The position numbers and the translations under genes were made by a program. Shown here in pieces: positions 12,211-24,789 of a stretch of 64,000 bases of DNA. Under the pieces are notes generated by a model, which saw nothing but the letters and a program-made list of their open reading frames with translations, did not search any database and was not told the DNA's origin. Origin of the DNA: Stromatinia cepivora (lineage: Eukaryota > Ascomycota > Leotiomycetes > Helotiales > Sclerotiniaceae); NCBI GenBank assembly GCA_014898415.1, contig RCTD01000021.1, positions 1 to 64,000 on the forward strand, written 5' to 3'. Within the stretch, counting starts at the first letter, position 1. Each line of letters opens with the position of its first letter.

Positions 12211-15200
12211 ATAACAAATTCTTTCTGATACAAAGAAACGTTTTGGAATTTGTTTAGAGCGACTTGCATATTCATTAGGCTTCAACGCCTAAAAGCGTGG
12301 CCCAGTAGGGGAAGACTGGAGTCTTCAACGACAAAAATTCGAGATACCTAATGAAGTTTTAAAAGTACATAGCTCGATTTTAATGGTAGAGAAAAAGCGA
12401 TGGTTTACATTATATATCTTTACAAGTAGATAGCGTGTTATCACTGCACCCTTTTTTAAGAATGAAAATTCCTAAAAGACTACGAAGAGATATGAAAGCA
12501 GCAGATTTTTTTTGATCAAGGTGAAAACAAGGTCATATCAATGGCTTGGAAATATGGGATAAATCCGATAGGTAGATGGGGTGGGCATGATGCCAGTACA
12601 GTAGGTCTGTAGCTTCAAGAAAGGCTCCGATGTCCAAATGTAGTATGATACGTAAATAGGATGGGATGGCTTGTAATATTGGAATTGGGAGGTGTATGGG
12701 CATGTCCTCTGCACGGATCTGTTTGTTGTGTTATATGTGTCATGTTATATATGTATTTCTTGCATTGCTTGCTTGCTTTGCTTGCTTGCCGGGGCTATGG
12801 GCCGTTCTTGTAATTGTGGTTGTAGCTGGAGATAGAGATAGAGATATAAAGTCGGATATGCCCTACATTAGGATTATAAAGGCTAATTTTTCTATATCTA
12901 GCTAGGTATCGTTTTGCTTGGCGACTCATGATCAATTTTGAGGATTCATTGGGTTTGGAACCTGAAAATCTTCGGTTTATTTGGAGTGTGTTGATTTGGG
13001 AGGATGTATTAGGTACTCGAGCGGTTGCACAAATGTTCCAGAAAGCAATTTACGTAGCTAAGATGACCCGGTTTGGATATTTGTAGCGAATCTTTGGAGG
13101 ACAAGATTGCTCGAGTTTGTAGTTGGTATTTGTTTCGGTGATATTATAGGATTAGCATAGCAGTATCGTTAGAGATCCAATAGTAGATAACTCGTAGCTG
13201 TAGTTCCAATGAGCGCACGTCACTTGTACATCCATGGCTATGATTGTAAAGACTTAAGATCCATGGAGCTGGAGTGAAGGTCAATAATAGTAGTTTCGCA
13301 TCGTGCCTACTATTTTGCGATTAGTATCATCTACTAAAATCTTTGATCTACAACCAGGTGATGGGCCGTGTATCTAGGTGCTCGCGTACGGCGTCTCGAG
13401 CGTTACGCCGATTCTACCCAGTAGATGTTGCATGGACAAAATAAACTTTTCATGACAATCAAGCAGTTAAAGGGTTGCCTAGTGACGCTAACCAAATCAA
13501 TGCCATGCACCAAGCGGGTTCTCAAGTAGGTACAGTACCAAGTAATCATACCGCAAGCGAAGCATAGTAAAGTTGTAAAGTTAACATTTGAGGATGAAAA
13601 ACGTTGAGGTTCTCAGCCCGAAAAATAGCAGAGATTAAAATCCTATTTTGGGTTCTGACCTCAGAATGTGTTTCAAAACATTTACGCGTACAAGTATCAT
13701 GTTTGTGTGACCTTTTAGATTATACGATACGTACTGCGTAGTAGGTACTTGTCGTTGAATCTTATGTGATGTGTAAGCTGCATGCGCATGCTTATACCAG
13801 CACTTCGGAACGATCTTCTCGAAATCTTAATCATGGGCGGTCGTGGCGATCTGACCATAGATCCATTTCATCTTGTACTACTCCGTACAATCTCACTCAC
13901 TCACTAGTTAAACCTATTTGATACCCTCAATTATAGAACTCAATTACCCCACATCTTTCATTATCACACTCTCCTACTGGCGTCAAGGCAAGGCTGACAG
14001 CCCATTGCGCCCCTAAGCCAGTCTTAGATTTTCGTCGCTCGGTGACTTTGTGGGACAACTTCTCTTGGTCTTGTATTATCTTTACTGACTCGACTCATCA
14101 ATGCTAACTACTCTCTCTGTACGGAGTACATCTCTGATTGTCTACCTAAGCACTTGAAGATTGAAAATTGAGACTGAGATTGAGATTGAGATTGAGATCG
14201 AGATCGAAGATTGGATTGCTGGATACACGAATAGGATTTCTGCAGTGACGACTCCTAACGATAGCATCTACTAGGTAGGGTATAATTAGGGTATAGATAG
14301 GGTATAGGTAAGGTAGTAGTGAGGTAAATTCAGGTCCAAATTCCAGGAGCCAGGAACAATTTGGCGAAATATCTAAAAATACCCGATGCAACATATAAAA
14401 TCCTATTTGCTGGGTTTACGACTTTATGTGGCGACAACGTTAATTCGACGTCAATATCACCCATCATTTATACCAGCAAGAACAATTATAAGTCGGCAAA
14501 TTTGGTTCGATACATCGCTACCTAGGTACCTTCAATTGAAAATACCGACGGGTATGGAACGGCCCCAGTAAAATACTAACAACGAATATAGACTCTCGTA
14601 AGAATATAGGCTCGGATATACAAGGAACTTGATGCTTATCCTAGTCACTCTTACTTTTCTCTAGCCATCAAAACCAGCGGGATGCCATACCAAGATTTTT
14701 GCTTTCCGATTTTTGACATTGACTTTAAATTAGCTTCCCTTCAAACCTTTGTGTAAATTTATTAGTGTATTAAAACAATGTTATTATTGGCTGTATCGTT
14801 TTAAAACTTTCAAAGCTCTTGCAAAGCTGAAGCCGTTTCAACAAATCATTTCGAAGGATCATCATACTTCTACCCTTACAGAGGTTAGCACATCACCGTA
14901 CAAATGTCTATCCTCAATGCTAAGCCTAGGATCAACATCAGTGTATGAAAATAGCACTACCTGAGCCTCCGGATTTGCAGGATAGGTAGCTATCATCAGC
15001 TATGGGCAGTGCTATACTATAATCCCAAGATGTCACAGTGAGTGTGTTTCATATCAGATGATCATGTACTACTCCTTAGAAAAAAAAAAGAAAGATTTAC
15101 ACAAAGTTGTGTTGGTACTACCAAAGTAAATAGTGATTAATAGTATCTCGGGACAACCTTTGTGACCAAACCTAAAGTTGACATTGGAAAGCTAAAGCAA

Positions 15201-15753
15201 GCAGGAAAAGCATTACACCAGTACACGAGTTCTTTAAATGAGTACAAAATGATACTGAATGATACTGAATGATCCTGAATGATCCGAACTGAATGGAGCC
15301 AATGGCTTAGTAAGTAACTTCCGTTTAGGTTCCTCCAACGAACCATATGGAGAAACTTTTGAGTTTCTGACTTTCTCGTTTATATTTTAATCCTAGTCAA
15401 GTCAAATCTCAACCGCATGGCATCCATACATAGTATTATTACACACCCCCCTAATCACTATTGACGGGTGGAGTTAGTTGTTGAAGCGGTCGGGACACCC
15501 CACCTCTGGAACATCAGGGATAGTCCTAGCGATTCAAGGCTGAGGATTAGCACGATGCCATGCCCCATTCCTGAATTGGTTATCATCCATGCGCCCGCCT
15601 AGAAGACATATTTGGTAGGATGAAAATGCTAGTGATCAAGGATATAATGATCTCACTGGACTGCGGACCTGAAGGAACAACCGGTATAACTCAGTATCCT
15701 TCCCCATCAAAACGTTTTTGTTATATATCATCTAGGCATCACCCAACATAACC
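12211..15753. other. Gene-poor stretch (3.5 kb)
   Basis: No reading frame here looks like a gene; all are short, start poorly or are low in complexity. Visible are a GCTT-rich run (about 12755-12790), a GAGATT/GAGATC tandem (about 14168-14205), a TAGGGTATA tandem (about 14275-14320), two copies of the decamer GTACGGAGTA (13879-13888 reversed, 14119-14128) and GAATGATCCT/ACTGAATGAT repeats near 15250-15285. No transfer RNA seen. Confidence 0.5.
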
Positions 15754-17086
15754 ATGACCACTACATTCACATCCGCAATTTACAACTCCGGACAGTGCTT
15801 TTACACAACATCAATGGATTCATCAGCGGATAAAGAAGAACGCAAGCGCGAGGTACGTTACTCTCTATTAGGCAACTACAATACAGAGACTGATAAAAAC
15901 TCACAGTACAATCGTCTTGCACAAAGAGAATTCCGTATGCACTTTGAAATCCACATTACGAGTGATAGAACTAATGATGAATTTACCAGGCCGAAGAAGG
16001 AAGGAGCACCTTAAGAACCTCGAGCAAGCTCAAAAAGAACAGAACTCTGAGCAATCTGAAGAGATTGAACGTTTAAGATATCAAAATGATGAACTCAGAA
16101 GAGAGAACGAAACTCTCCGAGCACAAATTTACGGTTCAACGTCACAAGGTCTCCTACTCCAACCATTAGGACAGATTTCTTCTGATCATCGACAATACTC
16201 TTTATCCCCATCTATTTCTGGCGCCTCTATTTCAAATGCTGGTAGCCCTCCAGCGCCTTTGAGCTCAGACATGATGTCTATGGGCTCAATGCCAATGACG
16301 TCTGCGATGATTTCACCATCTACGTATGCATATACCGATTCAGCTGCTCTATCTTCTCAGCCATATAATATGGTACATCAATCCGGCCTCCGTCCACATA
16401 ACTCACAAAGCTCACCTGATATATCAGGGTACTCACCCCGATCCGCAATGGGGCCTTCCAATTTTCAACACCCATCTCTAAATATTCCTCAAGCCGGCGG
16501 ACGTGGCAACGTCACTGACCAACAATTGAGGACATCTTCTTCAGGACAAAAGTCAGTACGCCCTATGGACGACGCAGCTTATTCGTGGTATTAACGCGTC
16601 TGAAGTATCTCGATGGCCGTGATGCCTTACGATCGTAAGGAGAGTCGCACTCGAATTCGCGAACTTTTTCGTCCGCTCCTTTCCGATCCCTCGATTTTGA
16701 ATGGCGCTTCCCCAGACCATCATCTCGCCCTTCTTCACTCCATGACCGATATCCTCCCTCCAACCCTCAAGCCCAACAAATCGCAACTCGAAACTGCTCA
16801 CTACTATGCTATCGATATGATCGCTTCTCCTTCATTACGCGATCGTCTCATGACTTTATCGCGAGATGTGGCGCAAAGCTTTATTCGGGACTTTGGGAGT
16901 TGTATCGGGGAGGCTGATGATATAGGACAAATCATCATCTGGGGAGAAGATCCTTACAACGAAATAGCCTGGGAAATATCACAACCCTTGTTAGAGAGAT
17001 GGGGTTGGTTACTCGGTCGAGATTTTGTAGACAGAAGCAACGCATGGAGGGTACAGAGAGGTGCTCCTCCCTTACCTGAGTGGTAG
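15754..17086 (+). CDS. bZIP transcription factor with DUF3425 C-terminus
   Basis: A predicted nuclear DNA-binding regulator. Four exons: 15754-15852, 15907-15934, 15990-16551 and 16606-17086, total 389 residues. The 28-base second exon encodes the core of the basic region (YNRLAQREF), and its join to exon 3 gives KEERKREYNRLAQREFRRRR, a typical fungal bZIP basic region. A leucine-zipper-like heptad stretch follows (NLEQAQKEQ..., IERLRYQNDELRREN...). The middle is Ser/Pro/Met-rich. The last intron (donor GTCAGT, branch TTAAC, acceptor CTGAAG) removes two in-frame stops and links to a DUF3425-type domain (TAHYYAIDMIAS..., IIIWGEDPYNEIAWEISQPLLERWGWLLG). The start could also be the internal Met at MDSSADKEERKR. 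The last join is the least certain; without it the protein would end after 243 residues. Confidence 0.82.
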
Positions 17087-20000
17087 ATAATGATTGATTT
17101 TTTTATTTTGGCGTTGGTTGGATGAGTGGGGTTCGGATTTTTCACGCACTCGCGGCTACGGCGAAGTAAGGAAGGATCCTTACGGTATGGACTGACAACA
17201 CAACATCTCACGGCATAGCGAATGGCGTTCAGCATTTTAAAATCTTTCGCACGTGTATTATGAAGAAGTATTCATTGGATTAGAAACTTACGTACGGAGT
17301 ATAGAGACCATTGTTTGGCACGATCGAACGAAGCGAATATCGCGTTTGAAATCACACATACAAATTTATCTTTAAACAAAACTTACCATTGCGAGAAAAC
17401 TATCTCTAAAGTGATGTCGAAGCTTGAATACACCATACATGTGATGAGAAGGAGAATTATGGGACGATACGATGCTGCAACTAAGGGTCCCTAAACTAAA
17501 GAGTTGGTGCGTACTGTACTACTATGTCGCAAGCGAAGAACCGGTAAACTTTACTAGGTAGTTGTAGGGAGTTTGAAAGGTGCTGGCTGTAACCCTTTTC
17601 GGGGCTAGGGCAAAGAGGCAACTTTGACGATGTTGCGACTATTGAGCTATTGAGCTATTGAGCTATCATTATCAACCTTTTCTACCCCGCCCTGTACGTA
17701 CATATGCACTAGATCCAAAACCTCAACGATCAGACGCCAATATAGACTTTTCCACCGCTGCCATCTGTTAATGTACAAAATGTCCCGCTTATTCTTCTCG
17801 CAGCAGATATGGCGGGGAGAATACTCAAATTCAACCCTCAAGTTCATGGATAGCACATAACGTAAAGTTATCAACAGAGCTATCTAATATCCTTTAAGCT
17901 TAAGATAGCTAGGGTGACATGCATACAAGCTACGTTGGAGCATCGATTGTACCTTTCCAAATTTGGTTTTCTGTACCGATCACTTAGTACGCTAGAGATA
18001 TCAAACTTGGGTCAGATATTGATCAAAAGATTAAGCTTAAAGATTTAAACCTTTACTGTACTGCATTTCACAGATACAGGTGAGTTTATTTGATTATTCA
18101 CGTGTGAGTATTCTCCTATTTTCAGAGCGGGTAGAATGGGATGAAATGAATGGGGTGAACCATGAAATATGATATTCCTTCCGACGGACGGATAATGGTG
18201 GATAAGGTGGCTTAGCCACGCCGTTGCTGGATTAGATGGAATGATACTTCCTAAGTTTCAAGATCACCAAACTTCGATTGCAGATCTCGCCCTTCGGCCT
18301 TTCGAGTTAGCGTGCACCAATGAATGAATGAACAATGATAAACATCTCGGCAACCAAAATCATAAAAATCGCTCATTTCATAAGATGGTCGGTCACATAC
18401 ATTCTACATTCTATTACCGTTTGAGAGCACCGGTATTTTCCACCCTTGGTATATTTAAAACTTTCTTCAATTGGTTAACGCTTCTTACCATATATATCCA
18501 GGGGGATGGCGCTATGCACTATGCACTATGCACTGTAACACATCACATCACTCATTTCTTGGGTCTCGAAAGCAACATTTTTCATTTTCCCCGCGACTAT
18601 CCACCCACCACTCATACAAAGATTTTAAATTACACGTTGTTGATATTAAGGTTACATTCTATGGAATCAACAAATTCGCTTCCACAGTCACCAAAGCGAG
18701 ATTTTCAGAACAGGCCAACAACAGGGTTCCTCGTACAAATCTCGCCCTTCGGGATTATAATAGCAGAGAATGCCTTACCGCCATACGGCACGGGGGGATG
18801 CAGGATCGTTTATCTATCCCCTGTTATTCCATGGGTGGGTTCATTTTCATGGGTTCAGTACCTAGTGAACAGTGAAGAAACATTCAAAGCCTCTTCCCGC
18901 GAGCGCTAAGCGAGCTTAGAAGGGACAGGGATAGGGATTAAGGTTAATCCTCATTTATGGAACAGTACTCCGTGTACCTACGGTAAGCGGGCTTTGGAAC
19001 CATCCTTTTTATGCAAAAGTTTTTGATTGGTTTGCTCGTTTGGGGTTTGGGAGCACCCGTTAGAACGTTCGGTTCTGATTTCTTGTGGGGTTGGGGGCTG
19101 GATTTTGTTCGGTAGGTTAGGTACGGAGTATGCACCGTTTGATCTTTTTCGTGTCGCGCTAACCTAACTGATTGGTGTTTTAACGGGTGTGAGGTGTGCA
19201 TCTAAGTAGGTATTCCCGGAGCAAAAGTGGGAGGACTGTTAAGTGAGAAAGCTAAATGGGAGATACCATTAAATGGGCATACGGATAGATGTTTCTTCCC
19301 CAAATCCTTATTTGGCCTGCGATCGCTTCTTGCGAATCTCAACATCTCAACTGGATTGATTATTCTATTCAGCTCATCCGTGCAGAAATTCGTGCAGAAA
19401 ATACATCTGCTATCAAGATAGTATCGAGTGTTCGAAGTCGAAAGAACACAGTCATACGTCAGTTTAATACCAAACACCAAGAGTCTCCCAATTAAATAAC
19501 CTTAATGCACATCCCAAGGCCATGTCAGCGTCCCTCTACAGAGTCGTGGATCAGCACAAGGAAAGAAAAGTCTAAGAAGATCTGACAGCAGCATACAGGT
19601 TGGCGTGCTAACATGCAGCAGCCACGTTGAGTGAGATGAGCTAGCCCCCAAATAATCAATCTTTGAGTGAAGGATGATACGTCTGATGATAAGCTTGAGA
19701 TGGATTAACTTGACGCTTGAGGAAGAAAACTTTTCACGAACACAGTAAGGTAAGCCATTTATTCGAGACAAAATAAATGATGTGGATGCGGGGATGAGGC
19801 GTAGGGCTATGTAGGCTTGAAGAAGTTCGGTGCTGTGATGTCGTAGTTTTGTGGCTCACATCAGCTGTGCTGTTGTAGAATCATCTACTGTGTAGATGGC
19901 TGAGGGATCTACGCTTTTTTATCCTAGATCAAGTTGCAAGACCTGATGAACATCAAGGGAGCTATACCGAGATATCTAATTTTCGGTGTGCAAATGCAAT

Positions 20001-21212
20001 CAGGAACTTGCTTATCTCTCACGCTTCAAGCAAATCTATCATCTTATTCGATGACATACGATTTTCAAATTTTGATCCTCGGTATATGCAAGCGGCGCGT
20101 TGTGTCGTAATGGATGCATAAAGTGAAGGGCGATAATGATCTAATATCTGCAAGGCTGAATTTGAGGATCAGCAGTACAATGACGTTGATATGATTGGTG
20201 AGTTTGTACGAGGTGCATATGTACATCTCAGATACTTCTCGGCAGCAGACTGCTGTAGTTAGCATCTGCAATAGATATATACATGTACGAGCTGGATTGT
20301 GAACGGGCATAGATGTTAAAATGAAGTGAGAATTGAATCGACGAGGATAGAAGGTTGTTTTGCGATGCGTGATGTATATTCGCAAAGTATGAATATCCGC
20401 AAGATACAAGGAGATGGAAAATTCAACATAGATGCTGACGCTGATGTTTTTGGGCTTGAACAGTGTATCGAATTGAATTGCTTGTGGATACAGATGCGCG
20501 GGAATCTTGGCAAATGCATAGCAACCCAGCGGTGGCGGGATAATCTCACAATATCGTTTCTACTGCACTTTTTACCCCCAAAGGAAGTTCTTCGTGGGTT
20601 TGATGATGGTATCTGTTGTGTGAGGGTGGAATGCAGTGAGAAATGGAGATGCTATATTATCTCCGTGGTTAAAGTAGATGGGAGGTTGATACTTAGCTGT
20701 TATATGGTGCATACGTATTATAGTCCTATGTGATTCTGTGATTCAGGAGATGCGTACCAATAGTATCATCTAGAACAGAAATTAAGAGTGCATACCTAGC
20801 GAAACTTTTCTCAGTATATATCTGAGGTGAGATACCTGCAAATGTGGAGCCACATCTTCAACTGAGAATGGGGCACAGAATAGATTTTTTATCGACATGA
20901 GCGTTATCCCACCGGTTCATTGAATATAGAGTATAGAATCATTCGCGTTTTCATTTATACTCTGTGATATTCCCCTATCAATACGATGTGTGGGTAATCA
21001 AAGCGATTTCTCGATCCACAGATATCATCCAAAGCAATACCAATTTCCTTTCCAAAAACATCTGAAACTGGATTCATATTCGTGCGTCCTGTTTATGGAT
21101 ATCGGTCTCTCAATAAATAGGTAGTAAGACTTAAAAAGTTTGAATTTATTTTATATATTGAATGTAGCTACCTATGATTTAACACATGTATTTGGACATT
21201 TGAATTAATCAG

Positions 21213-21289
21213 AACATGGAGTTCATTAGTAGTAGTAGTAAATTCACAATCGATTTGATCTAACTATAGCTAAACATGGAGTTCATTAG
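21213..21289. repeat. 17-base direct repeat, 60 bases apart
   Basis: AACATGGAGTTCATTAG occurs at 21213-21229 and again at 21273-21289 in non-coding DNA, with AGTAGTAGTAG just after the first copy. It could be the trace of a small duplication or insertion. Confidence 0.7.
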
Positions 21290-21822
21290 AGATATTGAAT
21301 TTGTGTTATTTAATGAATCTAGATGAGTTATTATCTCCCGGAAATAGCGAACCCCAGCCAGTATTATCCTCTCCCCACCCACCCCCCCTAAAATAAAACA
21401 CTCAGTACCTACCTACCAACGAGTGCTGCCAGTCTGTAAGTATACAACACGCGACAGCAGGGCCGCCATATGATGAACCCCCAGGAAAACAATCCATCCA
21501 TCCATCCATCCCTTCTCCCTCCTCATAAATAACGTGCCGACTATTTCGTCCCTCTACCTTTCTATAATACAATCCTATCAAATATCACCTTGAAAAATGA
21601 TCGGATGAGCGCATAATCTATCAGACAAGACTCTAAACACTTTTTATCGAGAAATATAGAGAATCATGGATTAATTTACAGTACTCCGTACACGGGAGTG
21701 ATATTTCTACCGATTCATTTCATCATATTCAACAAACATCAAGGTAGTCGGTCTAGCGAGAGAAAAGGAAAGAGAAATAAGTCTAATCAATATTCAAATA
21801 TTAGCTATTCACCTATTCACCC

Positions 21823-21865
21823 ATCACATCCATCACATCCATCACATCCATCACATCCATTCCAA
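21823..21865. repeat. 10-base tandem repeat
   Basis: Four near-perfect copies of CATCCATCA plus one base in non-coding sequence. Frames over it on both strands (Pro/His/Ser or Met-Asp-Val repeats) are products of the repeat. Confidence 0.8.
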
Positions 21866-22450
21866 GTCCCTCCCAATTCCTCCCCCATCCAATAAACCAA
21901 GAAAAACCCCCCGGCATTGGAGGTTGTTGATGGGTGTTCATTTCTCTATGCCTGCCCGAAAGTGTATTAGGGTAGAGTAGAGGGTTTTGAGATAAATGAG
22001 TAATGAGTAGCAAAAGTGTTTAGTGTGTCTCTGTGAAATCAGTCATAGTGGCTGATGCAGATATAGCAATTAGTAGATGGGGAGGCTTGAGGGGGCGAGT
22101 ATTATTGAGAGCTTCGCACTCACGAGCAATGTGCACCCACCGAAGGCCGACGCTTTCGTTTGGGTCTTTAGGAAGGATTGCTGTTTACAGGAAGTCTCAA
22201 AGTACTAGGAATCTCTAATCCATTGCTACATAAACCTATATTCCAGCCAAAAACAAATGATAATTATGGTACATTTAACACATTGGATATAATCCATCGC
22301 ATAGGCAAACTGTCGAAAGGAAAAACCACGCCCAGCCGGTTTTAGCCCAAACTATTATAGTACAGCCCATATCAATTTCCTTGTCCCTGTCGAAAACTTT
22401 CCCATGAATCCGAACCCACATACCCAACCCAGATCATTGACCATATCTCG

Positions 22451-24221
22451 TTATTCATCTTCCATATCATCATCCTCTTTACCATTGATTGTTCCCTCTG
22501 CCTTAGCTTTAACTTTCTTCCTCTCCAAGCTCCTCAAACAACTGACAAAGAGATGCCTAGATTTCTTTCCTATGGCCTTCGCCCATATATCCAATGTTTC
22601 TGTTACCCACATCAACAATTTGCTGAAGAAAAACAAGCAGACAAATGACGCCGATACCACCACCGCAAACCCGACCCAGTAATCATACAGCGAATACTTG
22701 TTCTCTATATCGCTAAGCTGAGTAGAGAAATAAGATGTCATAAGTGATACGGGAAGGAAAAGTACCGACAGTTTGGCGAGTAGGGTAGCCGAGCGATTGA
22801 GACGTGCCGTTGCTTGCGAGTCTTTTTGAGAATTGATGCTGAAATACTTGAAATTTGTTAGCTTCTTCAAGACTCAATAGGTGGATGAAGAAATTTCTTA
22901 CGGTGTTACTGAGCGCATCTTTCTCGGCCAGAAATTCACCAGTTTCGCTCAAAATTAACAATTGCAAACGGTCGCCAAGTCTTTCAAATCTCTGACTTGC
23001 GGATGCCGCTAGTTTAACTCCACTTCTCCCATTTTGAGTCATGAAAGAGCTATCGGGTGTGCCGGCTTCCCACGTACTAAAGGGTTTAGGTTCCAAAATC
23101 CTGGTTATGAGGTTATGATAGCCTTTGTACAGATGCTGCATCTGACGAATTCTCTTGCTGAGGAAATGGAGATGAGGAATAATATTTATATCAGGACCTT
23201 TGTTGGACTTTCTTCTCATGTCTTCAAATATTGAGTTCTCTAACTGTTGCAAACTTGCCCTGAAAAAAGCCACCGTTTTGTAGACAGCTCGCCAGTCATC
23301 GAATAGATAGTAAAAAAGGTTACTTGCTCCTTCGATACCATTATTCGGGTGAGCTGTGTTCAAATCAAGGACTTGGCGGACAGTCTGCATGGATATTGGA
23401 TCTGCTGTCTCATGTCCCGACTTAGACAGTTGGCTCAAGACACTCAAAGTGTTTCCACGCAGTGATTTGAGATCCTTCTTCGTCTTCGCGACTGGTATGG
23501 TATCTTCATGTACAGCTATGACTGTATTATCATCGCAAAGTATAAGCCATGACCAGAGCCTACACTGGGCTTTATCTCCGAATAAGTTCTGAATCGCTGT
23601 ATTACCGGTTTCCTTCATTGGTGGCGGATCAATCTCATGCATCCAGTTTGCACCAACACACATGAAGCGTGCCCCGACATCGACGGATTGATAGTTGATC
23701 ATTTGCTTAGCAATGGTGTAATGGCTTGTAGTTCCTGGAGGCGCAAGATGTGCTCTGGGCACATTCATACTCGCCCTGCCTGTTTCGATATCATCTTTTT
23801 CGAACAATTTCTCCTTGTAACTAACTCGATGATCCTTGTGGCTCGAGTTATTGATTGGTGGCAGAGTTTTGATGATAGCTAAAAGCCTCGGGGAGAAGCC
23901 ATATCGACGTGCAAGAACATCGATTATATCAGTCTGTCGGTTTGGGCCCCAGATATTGCTATCGCATGTTAGCAAGCACTCTCCAACATTTGACATCACC
24001 ACTTACATCCACCGCACAGGAGGTCGTTCGCGCTCGGCTGGCGTGGAAGGTTTATCTAGCAGCCTTTCCACTTGATCTGCGTTCAAATCAAAGGCTATCT
24101 GAGCCTCAAGTTTACCGAACTCGACAACGAAATTGCGACTTTTTTCGTTTCCCGCTCGATCGAGGCTGGCTTCATATGTAGCCTGGTCATCAAAGTCCGC
24201 GAAGATTCCGTCCTTTTCCAT
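22451..24221 (-). CDS. CorA-like divalent cation transporter
   Basis: A predicted membrane protein of the fungal CorA-like (magnesium/zinc channel) group. Exons are 24221-24007, 23958-22902 and 22846-22451; introns have donors GTAAGT and GTAAGA, the second with branch GCTAAC; 555 residues. The start is the ATG in acatcATGGAAAAG. The long N-terminal part is soluble. The C-terminus has a typical CorA arrangement: a long helical stretch (GVKLAASASQRFERLGDRLQ..., YFSINSQKDSQATARLNRSA...) leads into membrane helix 1 (about residues 445-465) and helix 2 (about 480-502), with a charged tail rich in Lys and Asp/Glu. The GMN motif normally at the end of helix 1 is absent: the sequence there reads SLMTSYFS, as in many fungal relatives. 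Substrate and transport activity are therefore open. Confidence 0.8.
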
Positions 24222-24789
24222 GATGTAAAAGCTCCACACGCATAATATGCGTAAAAATGAAGATTGAAATCATGATGGGCAAACTCAAGAGCTTATATGT
24301 ATAGGCTGTGCTGTGCTGTGCTGCGCTTTGAATGATGCCGGTGGGCGGCGCACAAGGCTGATTTTGGAGCTGTGAAACAAGAGGGGTACCTGGTTCGTGG
24401 TGGTATTCTGATGTTTTCTGGTAGAATGACTGGTTGTCGTTTAGCAAAGAATTTTGGTGTTCTCGCCCCTGCTGGCGCTTATCTATTATCAGCTTCAGCA
24501 TTTGATTCTCAACCAGTCACGCGAGAGCATCAGCAGGGGTAACATTCACCTAACACACCTTTTTTGTTGGTGTTTCTCTTCAAGAATTATTCTTCAATCT
24601 AAACTTTATTATAGGTTACCAAGAGAGTGGTTCGGGGAAGCGCAAACGCTTTTGCTGAAGTTTGTGGTGTCATTGTACCACTAATTTGATGCAACGTTCT
24701 TCTCGGCGCCAAGTATCTATCAACCATAGTAAACGGACTTACTATGCGCTCTAACTTTAAGCTTCGTGTACGTACCTCAAGACACCAAA
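24222..24789. other. Divergent intergenic region
   Basis: Shared upstream region of the CorA-like gene (-) and the acetyltransferase gene (+). A short GCTGT run lies near 24306-24322. No gene seen. Confidence 0.4.

Larger units (their letters stand above)
17087..22450. other. Gene-poor stretch (5.3 kb)
   Basis: No supported gene. The longest frame (18328-18909) has no domain, poor codon usage and runs through a TATGCACTATGCAC repeat. Visible are three ATTGAGCT units (about 17640-17664), GTACGGAGTA-type decamers (17292-17301, 19121-19130, 21682-21691 reversed), a 17-base direct repeat (21213-21229 and 21273-21289), TCCA units near 21494-21512 and a 10-base tandem (about 21823-21865). It may contain old transposon debris, but nothing is recognisable. 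Confidence 0.5.

Noticed and set aside
11719..12285. Minus-strand frame of 188 codons over ethanolamine kinase
   Set aside because: Antisense shadow of exon 2, which carries the catalytic motif of the real gene.
18328..18909. Plus-strand frame of 193 codons in the gene-poor gap
   Set aside because: No domain, contains a TATGCAC tandem, no splice partners, composition like the surrounding non-coding DNA.
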